Origin: Eudorina sp. 2006-703-Eu-15
Lineage: Eukaryota; Chlorophyta; Chlorophyceae; Chlamydomonadales; Volvocaceae
Assembly (NCBI GenBank): GCA_003117195.1
Contig: BDSI01000039.1
Coordinates: 316,001-380,000 of the forward strand
Direction: 5' to 3'
Length of the DNA: 64,000 nucleotides
Of this stretch, positions 56,101-64,000 are shown piece after piece. The translations under genes and the position numbers were made by a program. The notes under the pieces are model-generated. The model was not told where the DNA came from. It worked only from the letters and a program-made list of their open reading frames with translations, and ran no database searches. Positions within the stretch are counted from its first letter, which is position 1. Each line of letters begins with the position of its first letter.

Positions 56101-58656
56101 GTCCGGGTCGTACGCGGCATCCCGCTCGTCCACGCGCGGCCCCTCGGGCTGCTCCTCCTCCTCCGCCACGTCCGGCTCCTCCTCGTCCTCCAGAGACTCT
56201 GTGGCGCGTTAGGTGAACGCGACGCGTCCAGGATGGACATCACGCAGCAGCGCGATCAGGAAGGAGCACCTGCCGGATCCTGGTTCTCTTCGGATTCTCG
56301 GGTGGGATCCATGGCGCAGACCAACCGAAAAATGCCGGATGCGACACACACACCCATAACGCAGTTCTGGGCGGGTTCCTCATTAGACACACCCATAACA
56401 GCGCTGCACCTAGAGGCCCAGCCAGCACCTGCAGCTGCGGCTGCAGACCCATACCCCAGCGCTGCATCGCATGGCAGCCACGTTGCTGCGGCTGCCAGGG
56501 TTTGGTTTCGCGCATCCCGTCGCGTGCCTTTGTCGGGCGGACTGAATGAGAAGCCCGGGCCAGTTCAGTCTGGCTGGCAGTTCAACGCGACCAGGGCGTG
56601 CGGGCGTTGCTGGGGTCAAGCGTCGGGTCAGCTGCTCAGCCCAGCGGTACCGCCCCCACTTTGCGTCGCAGCTGCCGGGCAGGCTCAAACCCCCGCTGCC
56701 ATCTATACTCGCGCCGCGTCAGCCGGACGAGCCCGGCATACCCAAGCCCCACCTCAACTATGTGGTGCGAGCAGCCACTGCCGCGCCGCCGTTTCGGGCG
56801 TTCACGGTACCCTATGCTGCACGCGCGTTCGATCTGCTCGTGGCTGGAGGCGGTCATAAGACACTCCCCCCTGACGTTGACTGCCAGCTGGTCAGCCCCG
56901 AATCCACGTATGATCCATGTGTGATTTCTGTGTCCCTAACCCGCACCGGGATCGCCCTCACTGTCCGCCCCTACGCTCTCTCCACACCAAACGTGTCCGC
57001 CAACTTCACGGCCCCTCCGACCAAATCTAATCCGCCCCCCTGCGGATCCCTACAGGGCACCGTACCGCACCGCATCGCACCTGTTGACGGCTCCGAAACC
57101 AGCGGACGCCGAGAGGAGGGCTGCGGCGAGGGCTGCGACTGCTGCGACGGATGGTGGTAGCTGTGCGCGTCCAGCGTGGAGCGCTCCGAGGGCGGCCGCT
57201 TCTCAATGGAGGGCAGCTTGGGGATCGCAGACTGCTGTGCAGGGGGCCCGGGGAAGTGACGGGAAAGAAAACATTACGGGGAATGCACTAGATGGCGAAG
57301 CACGCAAGAACGTGCAGTGGGGTGCGGGAAATAGAACGCGGCGTCGATTCAGATGTGAGAGTGCGTGCGTGGGCCTGTGCGAAAGCGATGGACTAAAGGC
57401 GATTCAGTCCGAGGGGGTGCCAGTGTGCATAAGAAAACTGAGCCAGTGTACGTGCGTCATTGGCGGCTTCCATGGGCCTTTCGCGCTTCCGCTGGCCCCG
57501 AAGTTACATGGGACCAATGGCGCGGGCGCGGTCGGGCAGCGCCGCTGGGGCCCACAACGGGGCCGCACGCCGCGCAGGCATTCAGGCTGGCGTAGCTGTC
57601 CAGCCTCCAACGCAGCTGACCGCGGCAAGGCGCGCGCAGACGGGCATATGGATCGGGTCCATGCGGAGCGCTGCCAGGATGCCCGCGCCGCGCCGGAGCC
57701 ACGTGGACTTCGTTGAGCGACGCCCGCCCGCATCCCCCTTCGAGCGGCTGCTCCTTCGGATGTGGCCACCCAGTCCGAACGGCTTTTGTGAAGGCGCGCT
57801 GCCGCTACACGGCTCTAATGGACGGCCAAGAGCACAAATGCTGCGGTTTTCGCCTGCATTCGCAAAGCAGCTCCTTCACAGCAGCTGCACCAAATGGGGG
57901 GCCCTCAGACGGCGCGGCGGGAGTCTCGCCGCCGCTGGCGGCCTGCCCGCTGGCTGAGCCGCAGCGCGTCCTCGCTTCATAGGCGGCACCCGCTGACCTC
58001 CTCGCTGCCGCGGGGCACTGCGCCCGCGGCTTTACGCCCTCTGCCTCCAACCTCATGTGTGGTGCAGCTCGGCCCACACTGGCGTCGTTTCACCGCCGGA
58101 GGGAGCACTGGCCCTGAATGCGCGCAGTCCTTGTGAGTTGTTGTGTGCTGTTCAGACGCTGCTGGTGGAGGTCGTGAGCACGGCCTTGAGCGGAGCACTG
58201 GGAAAAGCTGGCCATCAGGAGCTGTCGAAAGCCGCGAGTGTCACATGCCTGACGTTGCTTGCCGGTCGTTGTTGGTGGTAATGGCTGCCGGCGTCTGTGA
58301 TGAAACCCATTCCAAAACCCGGATCTGTGGTCTGCGTCATGGCTTGTGCTGCCGGCCGCAAGGTGCGTGGGGGAATCCTCCACCCTGAAACTCAGCATTG
58401 CAGCCCGCCACAATCATACCTTCTTGCGTCCAATCTCCAGCTGCGGCATGTGAGGCAGCGTCCCGACGCTGAACAGCTCCGAAGTGCTCTTGAGTGTCGT
58501 TGGAACCGGGATGGTACGAGTCTTCGGGAGCGTGAAGGTGCCCCCGGGGCTGCCATTGCGGGAAGATCCCCTCCCTTGCGCAATCGATGGCAGCCATACC
58601 GGCGACTCCGGGACGGGGAGCTCTAGGGTGCCCCGACCCTTGTCGCCGCTCGGCAT
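26254..58656 (-). CDS. Axonemal dynein heavy chain, single-headed inner-arm type
   Basis: Motor ATPase that drives ciliary bending by walking along the B-tubule. 58 exons (listed in the region entries below) join in phase to 4209 aa, the normal size for the single-headed group. P-loops: AAA1 GPAGTGKT (1422-1429), AAA2 GQPFSGKT (1703-1710), AAA3 GPTGTGKS (2135-2142) and AAA4 GVGGSGRQS (2519-2527). The stalk with its microtubule-binding domain, AAA5, AAA6 and the C-terminal domain are all present. Signatures [14 protein letters not shown] in AAA1 and [19 protein letters not shown] in the linker resemble the DNAH1/3/7/12 group (Chlamydomonas monomeric DHCs) rather than outer-arm or two-headed f dynein; which paralogue it is cannot be told by eye. 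Start: ATG at 58656; stop at 26254. A 95-base assembly gap lies in intron 56 and does not interrupt coding sequence. Introns are rich in micro- and minisatellites. Confidence 0.97.
28124..28218. other. Assembly gap (95 N) in dynein intron 56
   Basis: A run of 95 N. It lies between exon 56 (ending 28273) and exon 57 (starting 27816), whose phases match, so no coding sequence need be missing. Flanks are C-rich low-complexity DNA, a likely cause of the gap. The true length is unknown. Confidence 0.98.
28273..29276 (-). other. Dynein heavy chain: AAA6, exon 56
   Basis: Residues ~3445-3779 in one 1004-base exon, the longest of the gene. Signatures: [88 protein letters not shown] and [14 protein letters not shown]. 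The exon ends at NIPYG, with the Gly codon split by intron 56, which contains the assembly gap. Confidence 0.97.
29580..31891 (-). other. Dynein heavy chain: AAA5 and the start of AAA6, exons 51-55
   Basis: Residues ~3111-3445. Exons: 31891-31672, 31426-31224, 30845-30680, 30339-30001, 29656-29580. Signatures: [56 protein letters not shown] and [20 protein letters not shown]. They continue with [16 protein letters not shown] and [19 protein letters not shown]5 lacks a working P-loop, as in all dyneins. Confidence 0.95.
30545..30630. repeat. Near-perfect 36-bp inverted repeat in dynein intron 53
   Basis: The arms 30545-30580 and 30595-30630 are reverse complements at 35 of 36 positions, with a 14-base loop. 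Pairing continues imperfectly outward to about 30530 and 30646. It lies in the intron between exons 53 and 54 and would fold in dynein pre-mRNA or in an antisense transcript. It resembles a small-RNA precursor hairpin or a short MITE. Confidence 0.95.
31907..31995 (+). repeat. GGGT tetranucleotide array in dynein intron 50
   Basis: About 22 pure copies of GGGT (CACC-type on the coding strand), ending only ~16 bases from the acceptor of exon 51. The coding-strand CCCA-type tract may serve as the polypyrimidine stretch. Confidence 0.97.
32251..32540 (+). repeat. GATGC pentanucleotide array, 58 copies, in dynein intron 50
   Basis: 290 bases of perfect GATGC. Because the unit is 5 bases, all six frames are open and encode the repeating peptides MRCDA (+ strand) or SHRIA (- strand). 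The array ends 36 bases from the donor of exon 50. Together with the GGGT array it makes up more than half of the 685-base intron. Confidence 0.98.
32577..34649 (-). other. Dynein heavy chain: stalk and microtubule-binding domain, exons 47-50
   Basis: Residues ~2744-3110. Exons: 34649-34439, 34066-33974, 33640-33051, 32780-32577. Exons 47-48 encode the outgoing coiled coil ([17 protein letters not shown], then [18 protein letters not shown]). The microtubule-binding domain lies in exon 49 (~2862-2985), with [19 protein letters not shown] and [18 protein letters not shown]. The returning coiled coil follows ([18 protein letters not shown]) and exon 50 leads into AAA5 with [18 protein letters not shown]. 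Exon 47 is separated from 48 by a 41-base minisatellite. Confidence 0.95.
34171..34375. repeat. 41-base minisatellite in dynein intron 47
   Basis: Five head-to-tail copies of a unit of about 41 bases beginning CAACCCGCCGACCAGAGCCC. The first copy has a small insertion and one copy lacks a base; otherwise they are nearly identical, suggesting recent expansion. Confidence 0.95.
35064..35106 (+). repeat. CA dinucleotide tract in dynein intron 45
   Basis: About 20 CA units, preceded by the short motif TTTCTCGCTAAACACAC that recurs beside CA tracts elsewhere in the window. Confidence 0.9.
36543..36698 (+). repeat. GTCTGT hexanucleotide array, 26 copies, in dynein intron 42
   Basis: About 156 perfect bases of CTGTGT/GTCTGT. 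On the coding strand it reads as Arg-His or Thr-Gln dipeptides in different frames. The reading frame of exon 42 remains open through it, so retention of intron 42 would add a long His-Arg tract. Confidence 0.97.
36990..37057 (+). repeat. Degenerate GGATGC/GGATTC hexamer tract in dynein intron 41
   Basis: About eleven imperfect hexamers of the type GGATGC, GGATTC and GGATGTGG, adjacent to the acceptor of exon 42. Confidence 0.85.
37663..41194 (-). other. Dynein heavy chain: AAA2-AAA3 connection and AAA3, exons 34-40
   Basis: Residues ~1891-2467. Exons: 41194-40738, 40488-40271, 39994-39752, 39402-39168, 38840-38457, 38185-38081, 37749-37663. The AAA3 P-loop is [15 protein letters not shown] and Walker B is [39 protein letters not shown] and [15 protein letters not shown] follow as usual. 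Exon 34 contains an Ala/Glu/Pro-rich insertion of about 60 residues (~1929-1990) that is not part of the conserved fold. Exon 40 encodes the [10 protein letters not shown] type segment that precedes AAA4. Confidence 0.94.
41218..41312. repeat. ~15-base degenerate tandem repeat in dynein intron 33
   Basis: Six or seven imperfect copies of AAGAGGAAGCGGCGT / GAGAGGAAGCGGCAT type units, lying right next to the exon 34 acceptor. Confidence 0.85.
41483..42701 (-). other. Dynein heavy chain: AAA2, exons 31-33
   Basis: Residues ~1652-1891. Exons: 42701-42341, 42098-41930, 41670-41483. The P-loop GQPFSGKT is followed by VTMGQLYGE, then [20 protein letters not shown] (Walker B region) and [15 protein letters not shown] in exon 33. 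The donors of exons 31 and 32 both sit at the edge of GGGT tetranucleotide tracts. Confidence 0.95.
43263..43293 (+). repeat. CAGA tetranucleotide tract in dynein intron 29
   Basis: About seven CAGA units immediately upstream (coding sense) of the acceptor of exon 30. Confidence 0.9.
44650..44740. repeat. 38-base tandem duplication of TCAGGTCGGG-type units in dynein intron 26
   Basis: Two exact 38-base copies (44650-44687 and 44688-44725), each built from shorter CAGGTCGGGT modules, plus a partial third copy. It lies just downstream of the exon 26 donor. Confidence 0.9.
45429..48196 (-). other. Dynein heavy chain: linker, exons 18-24
   Basis: Residues ~1005-1358, most of the mechanical linker that swings across the AAA ring. 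Exons: 48196-48049, 47795-47673, 47348-47262, 47036-46926, 46703-46506, 46188-46048, 45683-45429. Family matches: [67 protein letters not shown] and [12 protein letters not shown]. The segment runs into AAA1 at exon 25. Confidence 0.93.
50434..50546 (+). repeat. GTCCC pentanucleotide array in dynein intron 13
   Basis: About 22 perfect copies of GTCCC (GGGAC on the coding strand). All frames are open, giving a PSRPV-type repeat on the + strand. Confidence 0.97.
51720..51746 (+). repeat. Dispersed element B, copy 2 (dynein intron 10)
   Basis: Matches 15663-15689 at 24 of 27 positions in the same orientation on the + strand, with the core CCGCTGTAACATCCT. Confidence 0.65.
53512..53573. repeat. 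15-base tandem repeat, four copies, in dynein intron 7
   Basis: Four perfect copies of CCCTTGCTGCAAGCA. Each contains the 8-bp palindrome TTGCTGCAAG-like core TGCTGCA and could form a small stem. Confidence 0.95.
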
Positions 58657-59256
58657 CTTGCGCTTGCTGGCCTTACTGCCGCCGTGTCATACTGTGCTGC
58701 TCCTGAAAGCAGCTCCGCCTCCGGAGATACACAACACAATGATTTATGCAGGCACAGCGGCTCCAGTACCTCTTCACACCAAATGTCTACGCCAGAACTA
58801 TCTATGGTCTGCACGTTGACCGACGTGTTACGATTAAGGATAAGAAAAACCTTGTTATGGTAGCATAGACATATGAAGTATGAAAGGGTAGGGAACACGT
58901 CCTGCTTGGGACTTCCAAAGCGTAGCTCTTAAAAGTACTCTATCAAGTCCTAATAAATTTTGTCGGCACATTCCTAAGAAAACAGGCGAGTGGATTGATA
59001 AACTGGCATCGTTTGGCAACTTCTAAGTGAACGCAGTACGGCGCAAGACGAGGATTCCGTGATGAACGAAAAACAACAAAACATTTGCGATAGTACATGC
59101 AGCTCTCACGTCTGTAATTCTTCAAGCGACTCGCAGCTGAGGTTGTCGTGCTCGACGAGCTGGGCAAATATTCACGACACCCTGAGGAAGTTGCGAATAC
59201 CGACGTAACTGTGCTTATATTGAGTAGACCTCACGCATTACTAGGCGTCACTGGCC
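58657..59256. promoter_or_regulatory. Shared divergent promoter region of the dynein and kelch genes
   Basis: 600 bases lie between the dynein start codon (-) and the proposed kelch start (+). The DNA at 58720-59230 is distinctly AT-richer than the genes on both sides, as expected for promoter/5' UTR sequence. No gene fits within it. I could not assign specific binding sites. Confidence 0.6.
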
Positions 59257-62200
59257 ATGGGAGGCCAGTGGCGAAAGGTGAAGGTAGGGTATGTCTCAGT
59301 CTTGATACGACGGTCGAAACCCAGCCAATATGTCTTTCAATACGGTATTACCTGCAGCCCAAGGGCTTAGGGCCGACTGCAAGGGGTGCACACGCAAGCG
59401 TTGCCATTGGCACGAAGGTGTTGGTCTTCGGCGGTGCGGATCGGACGCCGGTGCCTTACAACGACTTGTGGGTCCTCGAAACAGGTGTGCAAACGCTGGC
59501 AGGCGTTGGAGAACCATTCATGTTTTACGCGCGTGGCGTGATGCCTGGGTGAAACCCAACAAGTCCGCTGCCAGGCTGTCCAACTCCAAAACCCATCCTT
59601 GCTAACTTAGAATTCACGCAACCAAACATGAGCCTTGACGCACAAGATGCTCTCAATGCCACAACAGCATGCTTTGCACGCCTTGCGCGCAGCAATGTGA
59701 CATTACGTGTTACTACGTCAAGTCTTACCGCTGCTGCCGCACCGGCTTCGCACGCCAAAAACCGCCCGTCCCCAATCGCCTCCTGCGCCGCCCTCTGCCG
59801 CAGCTGATGGGAAATACGAGTGGACACGGATAACGCCGGTGATGGCCGGAGGGTGGGTTCCTGCAGCTGGCCTTGCGTGCCACGCAAACGGAGGGGAATC
59901 CGTGTTGCTTGTGCCGGTCTCCGCCCGTCTAGGGAGGGTGCTTCGCCTCCACACGTGTGGCGCTGTGCATCAGAGGGGGCACTTGCTGCCAGCTGTACGT
60001 CTGTTTCCATCGGGCTCGTGAAGAACCGCGATATCGATGCGACTTGCGCGTCAGCCTGCATCAGCGACGAGTATTCTCCGCGCAATTATTACCGTAACCC
60101 ACTTCTGCGGAAAGCAGAAATCGGTTGGCGGTTTCCTCCCCGCACACATTCCATGTTCTGCATTCTTCCCCCAACGGCCGCACGTTGCGCCAACCCGCTG
60201 CGCAGCTGCAAGCTCTTGCCCCGTTCTGGCGCCACCCTCACGGCTATCGGAGACTTGGTGTACCTATTCGGAGGGACCGAGCCCCTCAGCGGGGTGTGCT
60301 TCAACGAGCTGAAAGTGCTCGACCCGGCTACCTGGACTTGGTCGGACGTGGAGGTAGGGTTAGTAGTGATAGGGTAGAGGCAGGAGGAGGGGGCGGACGA
60401 GGAGGAGGAGGAGGAGGAGGAGGTCAAAGGGAGGACGAAGGGGAGGCGGGGAGGCATGGCGCGGGGGCCGTAAAGGCTGGGTAGGCGGTGGCTCCTGCCC
60501 AGGCTGCGTGGGTTACGGACAGGTCACAGGGGCCCTCCTGGCCGTCACGGGGGTGCCGTCGTGAAGCCAGTGTAGCCTCCCGCTCAGCAAGCCGATCAAC
60601 CCTTCAACAACTGTGCTCTTCTGGTGCCGTTTGGGTTGGTTGTGGGCGATCAACAAATCCATCCATGAAAGCCACAGCCCTTCTTCCGCCGCAGCCCCTG
60701 GCACGCTCGCATCTGGTGCGGTACGCGTTTGCGCGGTTGGGGTGTGGGATGGCGGCCTCGCTGGTAGGCACTGCAGCGAGGTGCAGCAGATCCCAGCCGG
60801 CCGGGGGGGGGCTTCGGAGCACAAGCGCAGCATCGCAGCAGTTGGAAGTCAGTTGGTTTTCGGTTGGTTTTTTGGTTGGTTGGTTTCACTCTTGGGGGAT
60901 GTAGATCACAAAGGGTGAGTCGAATGGCACGTGCCGAACACCCCTGACCCGGTGCCGGTTGTTGGTACGGTATGCCAGGCTGGGCAGTGCGGTGCCACGT
61001 GCGGGTCGGCTGCCCCTCGCTGCGCGCCCACCCCTTTGCGTTCCAGGCCATGGGGCTGCAGTGGGCCATGGGATTCCCACCCCGAGATGACGCTGTCTGT
61101 GGCTTTTGCTTGCGCCTGCCCTGCAGGCCCAGGGCACCCCCCCACCGGCGCGACACTCGCACTGCAGCGGCTGCCTGGCGGGCACATGCCTGGTGAGCAG
61201 TTACGGTATGATTTTAGTGCACGTGTCCTCGCGTCATAAAGTTGACAGCATGGCGGGCACCTGGGGTGTTTTGCCCACGGGGATTGAGGCCGATGATGTG
61301 GCTGCAAGCCAAGTCACGTCGTTGGTGGAGCAAGGAGGCCCGGGTCCCGTGCGCCCTGGAAATCGGCATCCATAGGGGTTACCGTATACCTGGCGGCAAA
61401 TCGATGCGCTCGCCACCGCTGGCTGCCTCCGAGGCCGGGTCATACACTGTTTTGGGCTGGAGCCGTGTCAGAAAAAGCCGTGTTTTGGGAGACCGGCTGC
61501 TGACGCCTGGGATCTGCCAGGGGCTGCTGGTGTCTCCGCTGCACCATGCCAGTCGGCTGCCGACAGGTTTTGCAACGTAACATGTGTTGTCCGTGTCCGT
61601 GTGCAGATCGTGTTCGGCGGCGCAGGTTACCAGGGCCCTATGCAGGACCTGTGGATCTTCAACACGCTGCAGAAGAGCTGGAGCCGCCCCAGCGTCTCGG
61701 GCGCGCAGCTGCAGGCGCGGGAGATGCACACCGGCTGCATGGTGGACCCCACCACGATGCTGGTGTACGGGGGCCGCGGCGCCAACTTCAAGTGAGCGAG
61801 GGGCGGGCGGAGCGCCCCCGTGCGCCCGTGGTGCGGGGATGCGGCATCTTCTGCCCGTGTGTCATCTCATCTGCCGGCGTCTCATCTGCCCTTGCCTTCT
61901 GCCCGTATCTGCATTATGTTGCTGAGATTCCTGGTGTCGCCGGGTGCCGTCCGGGTGCCGTCCCGATGGCGGCCGGGTGCCGGCCCAGGGACGCTTCCTT
62001 GCTTCAGGGCTTCTGGGTGATGTGCCGCTGATCGGATCCGACCATGCGCCCATCGCCTTTGCTGCCCATCGCCCCTGCCCGTCGCGCTTGCCTGTCACTC
62101 TTGCCCGTCGCCCTTGTTTACCCTTGCGTGCTGCTCACGCTGGGGTGGCCGGGCAGGGTCTGCTGCGACGCCGCGCTGTTCGACGCGAGGCAGATGCGGT

Positions 62201-63137
62201 GGAGCGCCATCGAGCCGACGCCCTTCTCGCGGTGCGCGCACAGCGCCGTGTTGCTGCCGTCCCCGCCCGACGCAGCGGGTGAGGTGCTGAGGTCTGAGGG
62301 GGGAGAGAGAAAGAGAGACACGCCGGGCGGGAGGACACCGGGAGGACACGGTCGGGGGGGCGCGACACGTTGCGGCGGGGCCTGACCTGGGGCCCTTGGG
62401 GTATCTCAGATGTGGTTGGTTGTACAGACAAGAGCTGCGGACGCACGTCCGCGCTTGAAGGCAGACACTGACGGCGTCGTTGGTGAGCATGTTATAGATG
62501 GCAGGCGAATGTATATAAATATAATATCCATTCGTTTCCAGACGAGGTTCCGGATGCTGCAAGCGCGTCGACGGCAGTCTGGCCTGGCGTCCACCCCTCT
62601 GAGAGGGGCCACCTCCGTGCGACAAGGACCCGTCTCCGAACTCGCTGCCTCCTGACTCTTGACCACACCTGACCACACCTGACAACAGCTGACCACACCT
62701 GACAACACCTGCTGTCGACAGGGACGGAGGGCGCATCCGTGGGCAGCTCGGACCCTGCTGCCAGTGGCGGTACCAACCAGCGACCAGAGGGAGCGAGCAA
62801 CGGCGGCGGGGAAGATGCGGCCGCGGCGGGGGCGTCTGGCGCCGGCGGCAGCCGCGTCCTCATCTACGGCGGCTACAGTGGCGAATCTGTGGAGGGGGAC
62901 CTGCTGCAAATCGATGGCCGTACATTGGAGATCGAGGTTGTACGGCGGGGGCCACGTGAGTCCGACACGAACGGCACGGTGCCGAAGGAGCGCTTCGCGC
63001 ACAGCGCGGTGGTGGTGTCGGGGGGCGCTGACGCCGGCGGCGGCGGTGGTGGCGGCGGCCCGAGCACGATGGTGGTGTTTGGGGGCGTCAACCCACGGGA
63101 GGACCTGGGTGACGTGGCGGTATGGGTGCTGGGGTAG
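59257..63137 (+). CDS. Kelch-repeat beta-propeller protein
   Basis: Protein-interaction propeller; partner and role unknown. Exons: 59257-59277 (tentative start exon, MGGQWRK), 59358-59484, 59804-59838, 60213-60353, 61127-61192, 61607-61791, 62157-62278 and 62722-63137, which join in phase to 370 aa. Kelch blades: GAHASVAIGTKVLVFGG...YNDLWVLET, then SGATLTAIGDLVYLFGGTEP...FNELKVLD, PPPARHSHCSG...IVFGGAGYQGPMQDLWIFNT and REMHTGCMVD...MLVYGGRGANF. Last are RCAHSAVLL...VLIYGGYSGES and RFAHSAVVV...MVVFGGVNPREDLG. The typical GG doublet and W positions are present. Gly/Ala/Ser-rich insertions separate the last blades. No transmembrane or enzyme domain is visible, and no F-box, BTB or acyl-CoA-binding domain is fused. 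The first exon and the acceptor at 60213 are the least certain points. Confidence 0.82.
60395..60423 (+). repeat. GGA trinucleotide tract in a kelch-gene intron
   Basis: About eight GGA units within a purine-rich stretch just downstream of the donor at 60354. Confidence 0.9.
62661..62710 (+). repeat. 10-base tandem repeat next to the last kelch-gene acceptor
   Basis: Five near-identical copies of TGACCACACC (two read TGACAACA-), ending 11 bases before the acceptor of the last exon. It probably overlaps the branch-point region. Confidence 0.9.
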
Positions 63138-64000
63138 CGCGGCGCCCTCTGGCTCGAGAGGCTGCGCAGGTAGGCGGCAGGATACAGACAGGGGCAGGCA
63201 GGGTTGGGCGACGGGGAGGAGCTCGCGCGCGCGCTCGCGGGCGATGGCGGTGTGGGGTGCTGGGGTGTGTATTTATCCTGCGTCGGCAGGCGGCCGGGCG
63301 GCGGCTCTGCGGTGGGGCCCGGGACTCACGGCTTGGGACTGCGGCGGAGGAGGCGGCTGGAGGCGCTGGGAAGGGTACGCTTACCGTGGATGACGCGGCG
63401 ACTGGTCGGCACGGACTGGGAGGGCTTACAGGAACTGTCGGGTGAGAGCTGGAGTGCAGAGCAGGTAGTGAGCCGTGTGCGCAATCGCGGGTTACCGGAT
63501 TCGCCGAGGGAAAGGGGATAGGGGATAGGAGGTGAGGGGCAGGCAGATACTCAGGCAGTGTGTGAGCTGCTCGACACGGCGGTGCTGATGGTTGACCGGA
63601 TGTAACCGGATCTGCAGGGGAGCATATGATGTTGCCGAGGGGTTAACAATGCACTAGCAAGATGCAAAGTCGGGAGGTCTAGGGTTCGAGGTGTGGCAGG
63701 GTGGTAACAGCTGTGGCTGCCAGTCAGTCCGGCTTTGGTGGGGAGCGGGGAGTGAAGTGGCGCGGCTAGACGAGCAGTGGTGCTGATGGCCCGTAGGCGA
63801 GTAGCTCAGCCTGGTGGGGCATCGTATGAGCCGCCATATAGCATTCCGCCTCCAGGCCTGCCTCCTTGCTGCACGGCCGAGCAGCACGGCCGAGCAACGA
63901 CTGCTGTCGCCGAGCACGCCGCTGAGAAACGTCAGGGAGCGATGGATGGTGTTGGGCGGGGAGGAGTAGGACGCCGCAAGGGCACCAGATCTGTAGCGGC
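63138..64000 (+). other. 3' region of the kelch gene; no further gene seen
   Basis: Contains the 3' UTR and downstream DNA. Open frames at 63204-63521 (+) and 63654-63917 (-) show no family resemblance. A new gene could begin beyond the right end, but nothing in this stretch supports one. Confidence 0.5.
63601..63605 (+). terminator. Candidate polyadenylation signal TGTAA
   Basis: TGTAA, the usual polyadenylation signal of Chlamydomonas-type algae, occurs 464 bases after the kelch stop codon, a normal 3' UTR length there. A five-base motif is weak evidence alone, but it is the only copy on this strand downstream of the stop that I saw. Confidence 0.5.

Larger units (their letters stand above)
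48491..58656 (-). other. Dynein heavy chain: N-terminal tail, exons 1-17
   Basis: Residues 1 to ~1004, the part that binds light/intermediate chains and docks on the doublet. Exons: 58656-58420, 57234-57081, 56198-56009, 55678-55558, 54999-54883, 54344-54159, 53947-53635, 53006-52855, 52486-52265, 51998-51846, 51586-51425, 51085-50948, 50791-50608, 50307-50195, 49764-49522, 49153-48935, 48597-48491. Recognisable tail signatures are [19 protein letters not shown] (exon 1), [19 protein letters not shown] (exon 3), [16 protein letters not shown] (exon 5) and the exon 10/11 joint [15 protein letters not shown]. Exon 2 is Ser/Pro/Gln-rich and poorly conserved, so it is the least certain piece; its start could be 57231 instead of 57234. 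Confidence 0.88.

Noticed and set aside
1..64000. A possible bacterial or viral system
   Set aside because: All recognisable genes are intron-rich eukaryotic nuclear genes with consistent GT-AG splicing. No phage, plasmid or operon-like cluster was seen.

Overview
This is a window of nuclear DNA from a green alga, most likely a volvocine relative of Chlamydomonas. The evidence is GC-rich DNA (clearly above 60% by eye), many short GT-AG introns full of GT, AGGGG and other simple repeats, alanine- and glycine-rich insertions in conserved proteins, a nucleus-encoded chloroplast SecY, and an axonemal dynein heavy chain. I cannot name the species. There is one assembly gap (28124-28218), which falls inside an intron.

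Five protein-coding genes are supported. All were rebuilt exon by exon from conserved protein sequence plus GT/AG sites with matching phase, and every model closes to a whole number of codons. (1) + strand 869-4112: chloroplast SecY, 5 exons, 533 aa. (2) - strand 8938-5980: inositol polyphosphate 5/6-kinase of the ITPK family, 5 exons, about 552 aa. (3) + strand 9691-21035: P2B-type (plasma-membrane type) Ca2+-ATPase, 23 exons, 1214 aa. (4) - strand 58656-26254: an axonemal dynein heavy chain resembling the single-headed inner-arm group, 58 exons, 4209 aa; this one gene fills half the window. (5) + strand 59257-63137: a kelch-repeat beta-propeller protein, 8 exons, about 370 aa, with a tentative first exon.

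Layout: SecY and ITPK converge. ITPK and the Ca2+-ATPase are head to head with 752 bases between their start codons. The Ca2+-ATPase and dynein converge on a 5.2 kb stretch in which I find no gene. Dynein and the kelch gene are head to head with 600 bases between starts. ITPK and the Ca2+-ATPase both relate to inositol phosphate/calcium signalling, so their shared promoter region is suggestive. A ciliary role for the kelch protein is only inferred from its position.

The accessory content is in introns and intergenic DNA: a GGGGCC hexanucleotide array, a 58-copy GATGC array, AGGGG, GTCTGT and GTCCC arrays, several minisatellites, a near-perfect 36-bp inverted repeat in a dynein intron, and short dispersed elements shared between introns of different genes. 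I saw no tRNA or rRNA genes, CRISPR arrays, intact transposons or bacterial-type operons, and no novel multi-gene system.
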